Origin: Parelaphostrongylus tenuis
Lineage: Eukaryota; Nematoda; Chromadorea; Rhabditida; Metastrongylidae
NCBI GenBank assembly: GCA_019055375.1
Contig: JAHQIW010006337.1
Coordinates: forward strand, 62,001 to 126,000
DNA: 64,000 nucleotides
Direction: 5' to 3'
Shown: in pieces, positions 22,157 through 34,800 of the stretch
Layout: every line of letters starts with the position of its first letter
How positions within the stretch are numbered: the first letter of the stretch is position 1
The notes under the pieces: model-generated
What the model saw: only the letters and a program-made list of their open reading frames with translations
Databases searched by the model: none
What the model was told of the DNA's origin: nothing
Position numbers and translations under genes: made by a program

Positions 22157-22695
22157 TGGGTCGTTCCATAAGTTTTGGCACTAGAGCAATACATATCAAA
22201 CTTATTAACTAGAAGTTATTGAAATTGCATGATTTTGGAACTGTTCAATTGCGCATTTACTTGCGTACACTTTGTTATACAACTTGCCTATATCCGCTTT
22301 AAGATCGAGGTATCGTGTGAACAAATTCGCTTGCTACTCATGCACAAATGGCACGTAGGGAAGATATTGGTGAAGCGGAGGGCAAGATTAAGGGAGCTTC
22401 CTGTGGACGTCCCGAGCGCGACTTATCTGTTCTTTTCAGCTTTAAACCTTGCGACCACTTTCTAGCCGTCCTTGCTGCAACCGTATTGTCACCACGAGCT
22501 CCATATGTTTTGCGTGCCGCTTCACTAGCATTTTCCGTGACGAGCCATTTGTACATGAGAGCAGCAAGCGAATTCGTTCCCAAGACAGCTTCATCTTGAA
22601 CAAGTATAGGCAAGTTGTATACTCATGCACTTTTTTTTACTTCTGATTAATTAATCTGATTTTATCGCTCTGGCGTCAAAACTTATAGGACCAGA
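22155..22695. mobile_element. Mariner derivative with inverted N-terminal duplication
   Basis: The TIRs are TCTGGGTCGTTCCATAAG at the left and the related TCTGGTCCTATAAGTTTTG at the right, read inward. Minus strand 22380-22640 encodes a mariner N-terminal segment (ENASEAARKTYG, RTARKWSQGLKL, KSRSGRPQEAP). Plus strand 22316-22400 carries the same start (the LLLMHKW type) in opposite orientation, so the element is a palindromic remnant of the transposase N-terminus. The 62.0-kb copy shares the TIRs. Confidence 0.75.
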
Positions 22696-22704
22696 TAAAA
22701 TATG

Positions 22705-22772
22705 TGCATATACATGTATACATATACATATATTCATGTATGTATATACATACATATACATGAACATAAATT

Positions 22773-22811
<39 letters not shown>

Positions 22812-22830
22812 GCACACATAATTACATATA
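22705..22830. repeat. CATA/TA microsatellite
   Basis: Lies between two mariner-type elements and directly abuts the next one at 22833. Confidence 0.85.
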
Positions 22831-22832
22831 TG

Positions 22833-24143
22833 CAGGTCGTGAGAAATGTTCTATCAATTTTATATTTTTTGACTTTAGCACTAATGCAATATTCCTTTGT
22901 CAAAATTCTATTGAATTCCTTATTGAATTTTGATCTGCATTCTGCTTCATATATTTGTCTATTTTGAGTAGTGCTCATGTTACGGATCGTAAAAATCAAT
23001 GCATCGCAGTAATTAAATTGCACAAGACGAGAATGAAAACGGCCGACATTGTCGAAATCGACTGGTTTTGAACCAGCAGGTGTGCAAAGAGTCGTGAACG
23101 TTCAAAAGAGACTGGAGGGATTCACGACCGTCATCGAAAAGGTCGTTCAACAACGTCGTCTACTCCGGAAAACATTGAGTCGTTTCCATGTTCAAAGAAA
23201 TCCAGAGCTTTCGGTACGCAAAATGGCTCTCAAAGCTCGATAACAGCGAGTGGATCGTCCAAAACATTGCGGCAAACAAGCTGAAGCTGCGCAATTACAA
23301 TATCGCTCGTGTTCATTTTTTGAAGGAAAAGATGGAAGAAAACCGATTTTTGAAGGCTCGCCGAATGATTCGTTTGATAGTTGTTGCCCGTTTGTAAAGT
23401 TTCTTTTACGGATGAGAAACCATTCACGGTCAAACCACTGCACAATCGCCAAAATCGACGTCAGCTTTTCAAGAAGGGTCAGCAGAAGTCCACAGTAGCG
23501 AAAACCATGGGCCGCAGTGATTTTCCCACCTTTGTGGTGGTCTGGGACGGCACTTCGCCATTGGAAATATGCCGTTGGTTTACATTAACAGAAACGTCAA
23601 AATCAGCACTACCAGTTAACAGCAGTAAGTTTTACATAGCATACTGGAGCTATGAAGTATTCAACACTCTTTAGCTTCGACGGGTATGGGCTTCATCAGG
23701 ACTGAGCTCCTGCGCATCGGCCCGCTCAACGACTGTCATCTGTCAAGAGGTTCTTTCAGGCTTTTTGTGCAATGACATTTGGCCGTTAAACTAACCGGAT
23801 ACAACGGATTACTCAGTGTGATCCATATTGAAGGAAAAAGTCTCGATTGCTCGCTACACTAGTGTAGACGTGCTTAAAACGGCTTTAGCACGCACTTAAA
23901 ACGAGATTACGGTGAAAACGTGTGCGAGCATGCTTGAATATTTTCGCATGTTATTTCGTAAATGTACAGAGGCCAGAGGTGCCAATTTCAAAAATTTGTT
24001 GCAAACTCTTCCTGTTTATTGTTGTAACTGTTAGTCTAGTTATCGTAATTATTTCTTTGATCAAGTTAATTCCTTTGTTTACGCGGATTTTTTTTTTACT
24101 CTTGAAACACCTGAAAAGTTATTAAAACTTTTTTCGTATCCTG
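22833..24143 (+). mobile_element. Full-length decayed mariner-type transposon, copy A
   Basis: The ends CAGGTCGTGAGAAATG (left) and CAGGATACGAAAAAAG (right, read inward) bound 1311 bp. The plus-strand transposase is broken by frameshifts and stops. It runs from RVNVQKRLEGF through RNPELSVRKMALKA (HTH region) to FTDEKPFTVKPLHNRQNRRQ (first catalytic Asp), then KTMGRSDFPTFVVVW, then a shifted DYSVW equivalent near 23.81 kb. The FTDEK and DYSVW contexts define a Tc1/mariner family transposase. The 44.75-kb copy belongs to the same family. Confidence 0.85.
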
Positions 24144-24273
24144 TATACACATAGGATTCCCATAATTTCTTTAGCACTAATATTCTATTCAATTTTCTTA
24201 AGTTGTGGTATGTTGAAGAAGATTCTGATAGTTTGAATAAAGCAGAGGCACCATTACTCGCCATCTAAATGAA

Positions 24274-24735
24274 ATGGACCACCGCAAAGTGATGTCTCCA
24301 TGGACAACTTATGTACTGACCGACCATAACCGTGCTGCACGTGTGACCATCTTAAGTCCTCCGCAGCTACCACACATCCAGGAATTTTTCATGCTGATCA
24401 TAACTGGAAATGAGTCCTGGGTCGATTACGAGAATAACACGTGCCCCTCCTACTGGTTGCCTTGCGGCAAAGACTCACCAGGTCAACCAAAGCCAAAGTT
24501 CCATGCTCAAAAGATTACGGTCTCGATTCCTGAAATTGGTGAGTCGTGCTGTTTTACGAAATGCTCGACAACAAGCAGACAATCAATGCCGACGTCTACG
24601 GGGAACAACTCCGGAAGTTGGCTACAGCAGCGCGAGGGCGTCCGAAACCACTTAGTGTCGCCCTTCTTCACAATATTGCTGGACTCGACACATTGCAAAG
24701 TCGACTCTTCCCTTCTTGGTGAGTCCCTTCTTTAA
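24274..24735 (+). mobile_element. Fragment of a second mariner transposase
   Basis: Plus-strand reading gives LIITGNESWVDYENNTC, PGQPKPKFHAQKITVSI, then after frameshifts INADVYGEQLRKLATAARGR. TGxExWVxYxN is the first catalytic motif of classic mariner transposases. It is different from copy A just upstream. No terminal repeats found; a truncated relic. Confidence 0.8.
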
Positions 24736-24786
24736 ATATATAAGAACTGAATTTGAAAAGAGTGTCCATTGCGGTAGAAATATGAC

Positions 24787-25135
24787 AAGTGCATATATAT
24801 GTATATGCATATAAACATATATATGTACGTACATGCACAAATGTACATATATGTATACGTATATATATGCACGTACATACACATGTACGTGTACACACAA
24901 ATGTGCATATACATATTTGTATTCATACATTTACATACGTATATGAATATAGACATGTACATATGCATGATGTATGCGATATATGCATGTACATAAACTA
25001 TACATTGAATGCCTCGAAAATTATGTGTGAGGCAATTGATGGCTGCGGTGATGAGATATTAAAGCAGTATAAAAGAAAGAGAGGAATCGATATTATACCG
25101 AATGTAGATGCATATACGTACGTACATATACATAT

Positions 25136-25166
<31 letters not shown>

Positions 25167-25240
25167 GTATATATATGTACGTACATATACATAATATATG
25201 TGTATATATGTTTATATATACATGTACACACATACGGTAT
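24787..25240. repeat. CATA/TA microsatellite island (interrupted)
   Basis: Two blocks, 24787-24990 and 25108-25240, with about 115 bp of ordinary sequence between. The 153-codon frame across it is low-complexity and not a gene. Confidence 0.85.
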
Positions 25241-26910
25241 ATACACCTAAACTTGCCTAGAGAAGCTGCCCTCTCAGTAAATTACCACTTAATATTTGCA
25301 ACAAACCTCAGTTATCAAAAGAACAGAGTAAACACTGTGGAAGATTTGTGTGAGTTGAATCATCGAAAAACATACTCAAGCAAAAGACTTTGTGCACCAA
25401 AACTGACCATCGGAAAAATGTGGTTTTTAGAACAAGGCTTCGTCGTCATTGTGTTATGAATGCAGAGACTAAAAGGATGAATTCTACTTATGGAGTAGAT
25501 ATTTCTATCTAATCCAAAACAAAAGCACTATAGAATGTCACATGTCGTGCTTGCACATCAAAACTGCTGTGGTAGATAGGGAAAAAGCTCGGTGAATCAA
25601 AGTTGTATCGTAGAATTTCATTGATGAAAGTTGAGGTGAAATCAAAACTTCTCATTTTTGAAAAGTCTGGAGCTGTACATCAGCATTTTACATCATTAAG
25701 TACTTGGATATCTCTTAACATTACAAGTAGTTTTGGCTCTTGTTCAAATTAACGCATCCAGTTACGAACTAACGTGAAACAAAGCAAATTTGTATCCAAA
25801 TAGTAATGATATGATCAGTTTTCAATACAATGATGGAAGAACCGTTGTTTGAGTCAGCGACCAATCGAAGACGATCAGTGAGAATAGTCCTTACCTAGAA
25901 GCTCTACATGATTGCCAAAAATTAGTGAAAAGCACTGGCAAAACTTTGTCATTGAGATCTAGGTGACGTTTCAGCGACATCGTCATGTTCATGGCCAATT
26001 CGGATGTTCATGGCATTCTCCTCACTCATGTATTAACTTCAAAATATCACTGAGTTAAATAGAGCGGAGTAGAAAAAATATTGCAAAAAAAAGTCTGAGA
26101 ATTCAAACCAAATTTGAAAGTGAAAAAAAAATTCGGCAAGAAGGTGTCAAGTCAGCAAATGTTGGACAAATTGTCATCATGAAGCATTTTTCTGAACTGC
26201 TTTGACACAACAGCCTGTTCTTTGCATTGTGACGTGTAATTAGAAATTGATTTTGTACGGCAACCGATGACATTATGCAAAACATTCGCAACTAATGAAG
26301 CACCGAAGAACTTTCCCATATCAAATTTTCCACTCAGGATAATTAAACGACAAGGACACAAGCGTCCAATCTTCATCTATTCACATGCAATTTCAACTCC
26401 GTTCCTAGCATTATAAAACTCTGAATTCATATTTCGCCTGTATGATAACATTCTGGTGTTCATCTATGTGTGAAATTTGCATTTTCACATAACTCTGAAT
26501 AAGTCTAATCTCAATTTTCTGACCCAAAAGGGATAAGAGGATCGCCTATCTCGTGATATGGTATCGAACTAAAGAGCATACTCAGATTGAAAAACCTCTG
26601 ACTTTAGTAGTTATATATTCCTCTAAGGTCTCTATTATGATGACCTCTTGTCCTCAGCAGATAGGATCATTAACTTCATAATTGTTGAGTCATGAACTTC
26701 ACTCAGTATTCTCAACATATTTGTTGACTGACACTTCAAGCACAGAAGCATTTCGACAACTACCTGATGAGAGTGATAAGACATAGAAGTCCAAAATATT
26801 AATGTCACAGAACAAAACATCGCGTGAATGAGAATCTGTGGATTTTGAAAGTGTTCAATCATGTGGTCGATGACAACTAAACGACGTGTCTGAAAGCTAT
26901 TTACGAGCAT
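25241..26910 (-). other. Intron part, no element seen
   Basis: Unique-looking AT-rich sequence of the 16.7-kb intron; no repeat or coding signal recognised. Confidence 0.55.
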
Positions 26911-26914
26911 GCAT

Positions 26915-27200
26915 GTGGCTTGTTATGGGCACTTATACAGCGCAATACACATATTTAAGCCTTCAACCCTCTTCAATAAGTTGCACGGTCTCTTTCGTTC
27001 AGTCAGTTCCTCGGGATCTACCCCTTACACAGAGAAGTCGATGAGAACGCTTCGTATGGTGATGAAAGGTATGATATTTCACGATTACCAGCCACAAAAA
27101 ACAAGGTGGGAAGGCCGAAACACACTTGTATTGCACTGTAACAGACCCCATGTATATCTCAAAAAAGACTATCAGGCATATCGGAATTTGTGCAAGGTTT
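26915..27200. mobile_element. Remnant of a hammerhead-type foldback element
   Basis: The left part resembles the minus-strand hammerhead arm (TAAGCCTTCAACCCTCTTC, then TTGCACGGTCTCTTTCGTTC). The right part (AAGGCCGAAACACACTTGTA, TTGCACTGTAACAGACC) matches the plus-strand arm. Both ribozyme cores are too decayed to count. Confidence 0.5.
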
Positions 27201-28000
27201 TAAGAAACACTCGAAACGAGGTATAAAGTAGGTGTATTTGAATTAGAAAGTTGGATAGCGAAATTACTTTTGATACGATGCAGTGTAAAATTATATCAAG
27301 CAGAATGCGCATATACCGTACATTTTCATCTATCTGAACTCATATATACCTAAAATCATCTAACACTTTCCGGACGTGTCCAAAATATTGGTTTCCACCG
27401 ACTTATGCACAGAGAAAATTTGAAAACTAAACGATGGGGCTTTTTTGGTTAGCACTAAATGACGTCCTACATATTTGAATTTGAGTAGGAATTATTTGCT
27501 AACCGTAATTTTCATTCTATCGGTGAATAAATTCATGTGTAGTCAATTTCATGCAACATTTGTCTGCGAACTGTTCTCAATAATCACAAGGACCACTTTA
27601 AACTCCTTCTGATGCGTTATTTTTTATGAAGTGAAAGGAATGTTGACGACATATGTCGGTACCAGCTGTTTGTTTTGATGGTCCGAAAAAAGCTTACTGG
27701 ACAAAATCATTCCTTCCAATTCAATTTGGATAAAAATTTGCCAACGGATACTTCACGTCACCGTCAACGAAAAATTGTAAGTAAAAGTGTGAATTTAGAA
27801 AATAAAAAGCCCTTTGATATTCAATTTCACTATATATGGAAATATCTGATGATTATATGAATCTTCTATTCATAATGATAGCAGAAATCCATTTTCGACA
27901 ATTTCAACAAGTGCATGAGATCGATGTAGCATTGATTATCTTAAATCAATTTCTGATGATAAAGTCATAACAGTCGGACATCCCACTTTATTTGACGCGT
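27201..28000 (-). other. Intron part, no element seen
   Basis: AT-rich sequence between the hammerhead remnant and repeat copy 4; nothing recognisable. Confidence 0.5.
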
Positions 28001-28004
28001 ATCA

Positions 28005-28110
28005 CAGTCTTTTTCTATTGGGCGGGCAACAGCACTTCTAGTATTCGTTCGTCTTTTCAATTGTATTAGGATTTCATCTTCTTGACGAACGTAGAATAGT
28101 TGGGGGCAGT
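28005..28110 (-). repeat. ORF-like dispersed repeat, copy 4 (weak)
   Basis: The minus reading RQEDEILIQLKRRTNT resembles the EDEFLRQQLEQR part of copy 1, and the nucleotide string ATTTCATCTTCTTGACGAAC aligns with copies 1 and 2. Same orientation as the other three. Confidence 0.35.
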
Positions 28111-28861
28111 GGGATAAACTCCACGACGGGCCACGCCCAGCATCACTAGCCACTCGGCCACAGCCCACCTAACGGTGGGAAATAGGTACACCATTACATC
28201 ACTGCTTTGAAGCGGTTGAATGAAGAATTTTGTGCGATAACCAAAGACTGTCAGGGAGTGGAACGTACATTGGAAATGAACTCAAATTTATTTTCATTCC
28301 CCTATTCTAGCAACAAACGCAAAGAAAAGTGAGAAAGGAAAAAAACAATAGAGAATATTAGCAAATAAGCACCTAACATTCAGCGTTCATCCTTCTTTTA
28401 AAATGGAGGGGCTTAAATAAGTAGAAGAGCTTCTCACCACTAACCGTAAACTATCTGTCCATAGAAAAAATACAAATATTTTCCAAAAAGCCGTTTTCTA
28501 CTATTAATTACCATTTTCATACAAACAAAACACCAAAAGAAGAGAAAAATGATTCTAACTTCTTACAAAGTGATACTGGTGAAAATACCAAACTAGATGA
28601 AATTTCAACAAAAAACAAGAAGGTTTTTTCCAAGTGACATGTGCTGGCTTCAATAAGTTCTTTCAAGTTCAACTGTGATAACTAAATTTTAGGTGATAAT
28701 AAAAAAAATCATGTTAGGAAATCTTGTTTAATCAATGTCATCTTAATTCCACAACGCTATCCAAATCTCAAGCTCGCAAACTGGAAAGCATACCACATGT
28801 TTCACCAGTAATTTCCGCTAATGATCGACTGACTCAAACGTCCAAATAAAGCCTCTATTAC

Positions 28862-28940
28862 TCGATAAGGCTGCTCACTGGGCTCAGCTTGCCGACGGGT
28901 GCGAAGCGAAGACAAACACTATTCAGCCGCAGTGGATGGG
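28862..28940 (-). CDS. Candidate cassette exon of the MAST gene (weak)
   Basis: A GC-rich island in the 16.7-kb intron. On minus an open stretch begins HPLRLNSVCLRF and continues APVGKLSPVSSLI, with an AATAAG acceptor and a GTAATA donor, phases 1 in and 2 out. It would supply the phase 2 partner needed by the better acceptor (18563) of the next exon, giving ...SSLIE then RRRRFS. Its upstream partner would have to use the non-consensus donor at 35248. Confidence 0.25.
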
Positions 28941-28989
28941 CTTATTTGCTGCAAACATCCTTGAATCACCTTCACGTAAATCGTGGGGA

Positions 28990-31285
28990 TAGAGCAATCC
29001 CAAAGCTGTGTTTTAAAACTTATTTCATCCTCAGCCAATGAACGACGAATACAACTGCTTATTCGTTACGAAGATCTCGAGATTACCACTGTGATAAACA
29101 TACCCATATTAAACTCACCGTCAGAGATGTGGAAAATTTCTGAGAAACCATTAATCCCTAGAGAGTGCTTCCTCACGAGTGGCAATCACATCAGCAGCCT
29201 CGAGATTTAGTAAGCAAACAAATAATCAAAATAGATAAAGCGTTTCCAGCAACACTAATAAAATTTCGCAAACATAAGAAGTACTGTTGAAAAGTAAACA
29301 GCTAATTCTTGACAAGCCAGAAAGTCGACCACGATGAACTTTGAATTAGAGAATGACAGCAAATCATTGAGCCAAAAAATTAGGAATGATTTCGATACTC
29401 AGGAAGACAAGTTGATTTTTCGAGAGCTGGTAATAATTTCCTGATAACTAAAAAAAAATAAGATTGAAATTGTAATCGACTTAGAGAAGAGACTATGCCA
29501 TATATATGTAAAACTAAGTGCAAAACTGTTCCTCTTGCTATATCGTTGTTTACAATCATATCTACGAAAAATGAAAACTAAACTTGAATTTTTGAGACTT
29601 CAAATGAAACTTCACCAAACATAAACACAAATGACGCATCTGAGGGCATCAACACGTTTTATTGGCCGAAATACCGTTTGTTTAATTGCTTTAATTTTCG
29701 AGATACGAGTCACTACGAAAAAAAAGTGCATTAAATAATTTTCTTGAGCTCCACAAAATCGAAATTCGTCGTGCGAGAGCAAATGAGAATTTTCCATCAA
29801 AGCTTAGTTGATTCCAATAGTATTTGTTGAAATCATTATAGTTCACATTGCAGAGAAATAAACACGGAAGTGTTCGCTACTTCCGCATTTGTGAATGGAA
29901 ATCAATTCATATCGGATCCCAACTTTGAGAAATAGGTGCAGCCAAGTAGAAAGCTCAATCAAAATGATCAGGAATAACATAATTTCTCACATAGAAGGTT
30001 GGAAAGTGTTCTTACAACATGACACGGCGGCACGACTTGTCCACAAATATAAAACCTCATGTGAGAAATTTCGATTCAATTAATCACGAAGCTGCATGGC
30101 GTTTCCAGGTGTTGGGTAGGCGGATAAATGCCGATCAAGAGCAATCATAAAAGATTTTGATTCTAGGATGGAGATTCTTCATGTAAACCCTGGATCTTCT
30201 GCTAACCAAGCACACTTCATGAACTTAGACTGAGAGCAGAATAGGGTACACGTAAAAATATACGGACTTTTACGACTAGGCTCCGTATGCCAGTAGTGGA
30301 TAAAAGCCCAATACAACAACAATATTCACACTCATTGAAAAATTTCTATTTGGTCCCCGCAAGAAACAACTGATCTAGGTACACAACTCAAAGCGGCTCT
30401 TGATACGGCAATAGCACCAAGACGGACACATGAAACCTTTTTTCATCAAAGTCGTTTTGACTTGTCAATACAAGCGAACGGATAGCGCACTGGTAGTAAT
30501 GTCATACATTCCAGGAACAAATTCGACAACACCCGGGCCCTCCTAATTACCCGATCTTTCAGGGTAGCGAAATTGCTACCAGATTTTTATAAGGTCAACT
30601 CACACTCTTGACCAAACGCAGAAATGCACTAGCACAGCTATCCTAGTGCTAGAGGGAAAATCAACTCGAACAGCTTTTAACGACATCAGTAAGGAAGACA
30701 ACAACTCTCAAGCAGCGGTCAAACCACACAAATGGAAAAATTTTGGAAACTGTCATGAATAATCGATCTAAAAAAAACGAATGAAATGCAAGTGTAGAGA
30801 TTGGCACTGTAGGTGTGAAGACGCCTGACTCAAGTAAATGATTAACATTAATGAAAAGCGTCTAACACGATAACGAGAATTTTGGTGTCGCATGAGTGAT
30901 GGAAGAACGGGAAATGCATTTGGACCGGTGATACCAACCAGAGAACTATCTTTGACGACAGCCATTTCATTTACTGTATCAATCAATACGAGATATGAGT
31001 CGCACGTTCTTAAATTAAGTAACGTAACTCAAAGGAAGCAAAATCTCCTCATACCTAAATATTGCTCGACTAAGCATTTCTTTTAGACTACCAAGTACCA
31101 CAAGAGCTATGAGTTTACAACAAATAGTTCGAACTACAGTAAGTTACTATGTAAATTAAACTCTACCATACCAATCATTCAGCAGTACATATGATTAAGT
31201 GCTATTAATCTAATGAAAAATAATGAATATTAAATAGAAAGCAGGAAGCAGCACAGGGAAAAGGCGTCAGCTGGACTGCATTAAT
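28990..31285 (-). other. Intron part, possible tRNA-like relic only
   Basis: Mostly featureless. Around 30475-30540 an A-box-like TAGCGCACTGG is followed by a poor B-box-like AAATTCGAC; this may be a degraded tRNA-derived repeat. No coding signal. Confidence 0.4.
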
Positions 31286-31287
31286 TA

Positions 31288-31872
31288 TTGGGTTGCCAAG
31301 AAATTTTTCGGACTATTTCGTCTTTGTGCAAGTTTATCCCACTTTTTCAACAAATAAGAACAATAGTTGAATAATGAAAGTACTCTCCTTCAATTCCAAC
31401 CACTTGCTCCCACTTTCCAAGCAATTTCATGATTTCGCGGTCGTAAACTCGGTGTCTTTCAAGATGATTAGCCAGCACACGAGTCTTCAACGACAAAGTC
31501 GTCTTAATTGCATTCAAAACAGCTTTCCGGTCAACTTCTTGTGGCGGCCGGCTCCTTGCATGTGCACCAAATCTCACTCCCAGTCTTGGGTTCATTGAAA
31601 CGATCAAAAACTGCAGTTTCCCAACTGTTCCGTCACCCAGGCCTCGCTAATCCGGCGAAAGTCTCAGCAGCACTTGAATCCAAACGATACTTGTGTAGCA
31701 TCAACATTCGTTCTCGTTCTCGGGACAATTTCTTCTTAAAAAAATGTATAAAGCTTTTACCTCAAAACAACCACATGAAGTTACTATCAACGATAGTTGA
31801 AAACAAAAACTTGAACGGATGAAAAATCACCCATAAAAATGAGCAAGTCCGGGAATTTTTTTGGCAACCCAA
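31288..31872 (-). mobile_element. Mariner MITE with intact ends and internal deletion
   Basis: Near-perfect TIRs (TTGGGTTGCCAAGAAATTTT left, TTGGGTTGCCAAAAAAATTC right, read inward) are flanked by TA on both sides (31286-31287, 31873-31874), the mariner target duplication. On minus a transposase N-terminal part (MLHKYRLDSSAAETF, SRPPQEVDRKAVLNAIKTT) is followed directly by a C-terminal tail (REIMKLLGKWEQVVGIEGEY). The catalytic middle is deleted and the frame is broken. A 585-bp non-autonomous derivative. Confidence 0.88.
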
Positions 31873-31874
31873 TA

Positions 31875-34800
31875 CATACCTAAGTAATGTTCCACTTGCA
31901 TTAATGGATACATTATAAGGTAAAATGAAATCTACAAGTAATTTGTCGTAGTTGAAAAGCCCTGTATAACTAGAACAATCCTTTTCATAGGAATCAAAAT
32001 GGTTTAAAGCAAGAAATTACAGTGAAATTGATAGTTCCTTAAATTTAGTTAAAACACAGCTAATAGAAAATACTTTGAAAACTAAAGTGATGAGCGAAAT
32101 GCAGCTTGAGTTTCAATCAGCTCCTCGAGACAAAGGGCTTCTACAAGTGATCTTGACAGTGAGTGCTACGTAGTAGATGTCGAGAAATTTCAATCTCGGA
32201 GCTTGGTTTCGTAACATAGAAATCTGATAATCAGCAAACATTAACTTACCAAAATAAGTATATGTAGAGCGAAATCATCTCAGAATAGGAAAAAATCATC
32301 GACAAAGGACAAATTACTTCAGGTTACGATAAGCAACTATTCCAAAGTCGAGTTTACACTAATTTACATTGAAGTCCATTGTTTGAACTACTTTCCGATC
32401 TTACTAGTTAATGGAGATGTATTTTTACAAACACACCTTGAGTGATAAGCTGATATGAATCAGTAGGAAATGAAATGAACGTCGATTTTTGATGTTATAG
32501 ATCCCAGTCAATCAGCACAAAATTATAAGAAGACCAAAGAAGGGGAACTGTAAAACGGAAGCTATTCCTATCGTGACTGCTTGCTCTTACACACGCTAAT
32601 TATCACTGTTCTGATGGAAAGATGATAAGAGAACATAGGAAGGTAAGTGCTAGGTTATTACGACTAAAGTAATAATTCTCGTGTCTTTATAAAATAAGTA
32701 TTAGTATTACTACGCATGTATGATAAATTATTTAATTATACATTGAAATTGAAAGAAAAAAGAGTCGTATGAAATGGGATGAAACAATTTGTTGTGGCGA
32801 CCGTTATGGTATAAAGTGGTGAACTAACGTTCGGCAGGAGAATTATAAACAAAAAAGTATACGATTGGACAAACATCACGATGGCATATGAAAGAATCAT
32901 ATTTGATTGCTACAATAATGAGGAAGGACTATATACAAAAAATACACTTACCTGGATTAGTGCAATCATTCAATAAGGATTCCACAGACTTTAAAAATTT
33001 AATACAATCGTGGTATACTAAGAACACGTCACCCACTGGGTTCCAATGATGAGTACATACCCTTATGCTCAATTTGATTAGAAGACAATGATAAGACACC
33101 AGAGCGCAACGAACCGATGAGCAAGAAGAATAGGAGAAACGGAGAAGTGAAGCTAGCGGTTCTATTGAGTCGGTGTAGTTGAGCAGAAGTGGGGGAAAAC
33201 TCCTCCAACTGGATAAATTCACGTTTTGAAGGTGAAGAAGTGGTCATTTTTCAAAAACGAAGACTGACAAGTTTGCATCACGTTTGTTTCTGATCGAAAG
33301 ATCAAAGCAAAGTACTAGCCGTTGAGTGGAAAAAACATCACGAGACATCGCGCAAGTCGTATTAAATTGTTGACAACAGTCGCTATTCTAAAAAGACAAT
33401 GACTGCAACGACGATGACGATGTTTTCGTCTATCTACTTTCAAACACCTCACCTAAATCTAAAAACTGAGCTTTCGTTGATCACATAGTCACATCAATCT
33501 CCAATTTCAATCTACGTCTCATCAAGTAAAATGTTTCCATTTATGTCTCCCCTCACTACAAGTTTTTGAGACTTAAATGCAGTATGAAATCTTTTTGAAT
33601 TCATAGTTTCCGCTGATACGCAAAAGCGGTGTTAGAGCCACAAATGACTGTTGTTTTGAGAATCATGTTCCGTATTTCTTTATTATCTCGTTTTTCATCA
33701 GTTCAACCACATGATGTCTACGATAAGAGTATGTCATTAGGTCTTCTCCATACAATGGACTTTTGGTCAGTATGTCGCAAGAGTTCATGGATTATCTTCG
33801 AGAGCCAGATGGGCTGTTAGTTCCATAAAAGCAAGCGCTGCACTACATAAATATCTTCGGATGACCCATGGTTGCTATGTTCTCAAAAAATGCTAGAAAA
33901 CGGCATTATACGAAAAGTTTATGTCACTGTACCCTCTAATAAAGCAGAACTGATAGGACGCTTCGACACGCAGTATGGACAAGTGAAAAGCTGTTGTTCA
34001 CCATAGTCTTTCACTAATTGATACACAGAAAAAGATTAGGAAGAAAAGTGAAAGTTGTTTGATATTTTTCATTTATCACAAAAAAAATATTTGTTTAAAC
34101 AAGCAAGATGCAAATTCGCTGTATCTAACTATACTCAAGTATACTTGAAAAGCTGAACTCACAGAAGAAGTTAACCAAGAGAATCTACACCGTTCCACCC
34201 CAGTAATATATTTTAAATGGCTTGTCATCACGTATTGTGCAAATCAATAACGTTCTTTGACTTAGATACAATTCTTCAATTCTTTTTGAACTTTCATGTG
34301 GATTTGGTTGCTATTACAACTGCGGTTGCTTCATTCATGATAACTAATGAGTCATGATGTCGAATTCCGCTTGAGTCAACTCTTTCACGAATTCTGAGAT
34401 GTAACCGCCCAAGGTTCCCACGTCTCCGACACTGGCCGACTTTTTTGAATTAGAAGGAGTTTTGTCCAGAAAAGTATGGCATCAATTTTTGACACAAAAG
34501 CGATGGAAATAATGGTATGGCAATAGCATGCCTAGAATAAAGAAAGACAAAAAAAGCGGCGTTGTATCTTATGCGAAAACAGGGAACTTCAGTGAAAACT
34601 ATTGAATGCATTCATTTTAGACTTTGACTATTGAACTCTTTCTTTTCATGAGTATTTTTCCTTACGGAACTCATGTTAAAGGGTACCTAGAGTACATCTC
34701 TCACAGTTTTTGATTCTCTTCTATGCCAACTCTACTTACTTCGGCAAGACTCCTCTACAGTATCAAAAAATTCAGCACTTGCAAGAAATACGAGGTAAGA

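Noticed and set aside
21813..22212. Tyr/Ile/His-rich frames on both strands (also at 7.8-8.2, 17.2-17.5 and 24.7-25.2 kb)
   Set aside because: They are translations of TA/CATA microsatellites.
24787..25250. 153-codon plus frame
   Set aside because: Almost all of it is microsatellite translation; the non-repeat part has no motif.
32929..33247. Two overlapping minus frames followed by GTAAGT and GTATGT
   Set aside because: The hydrophobic FLLFFLLIG-type content does not fit the MAST N-terminus, and the outgoing phase does not fit the next exon.
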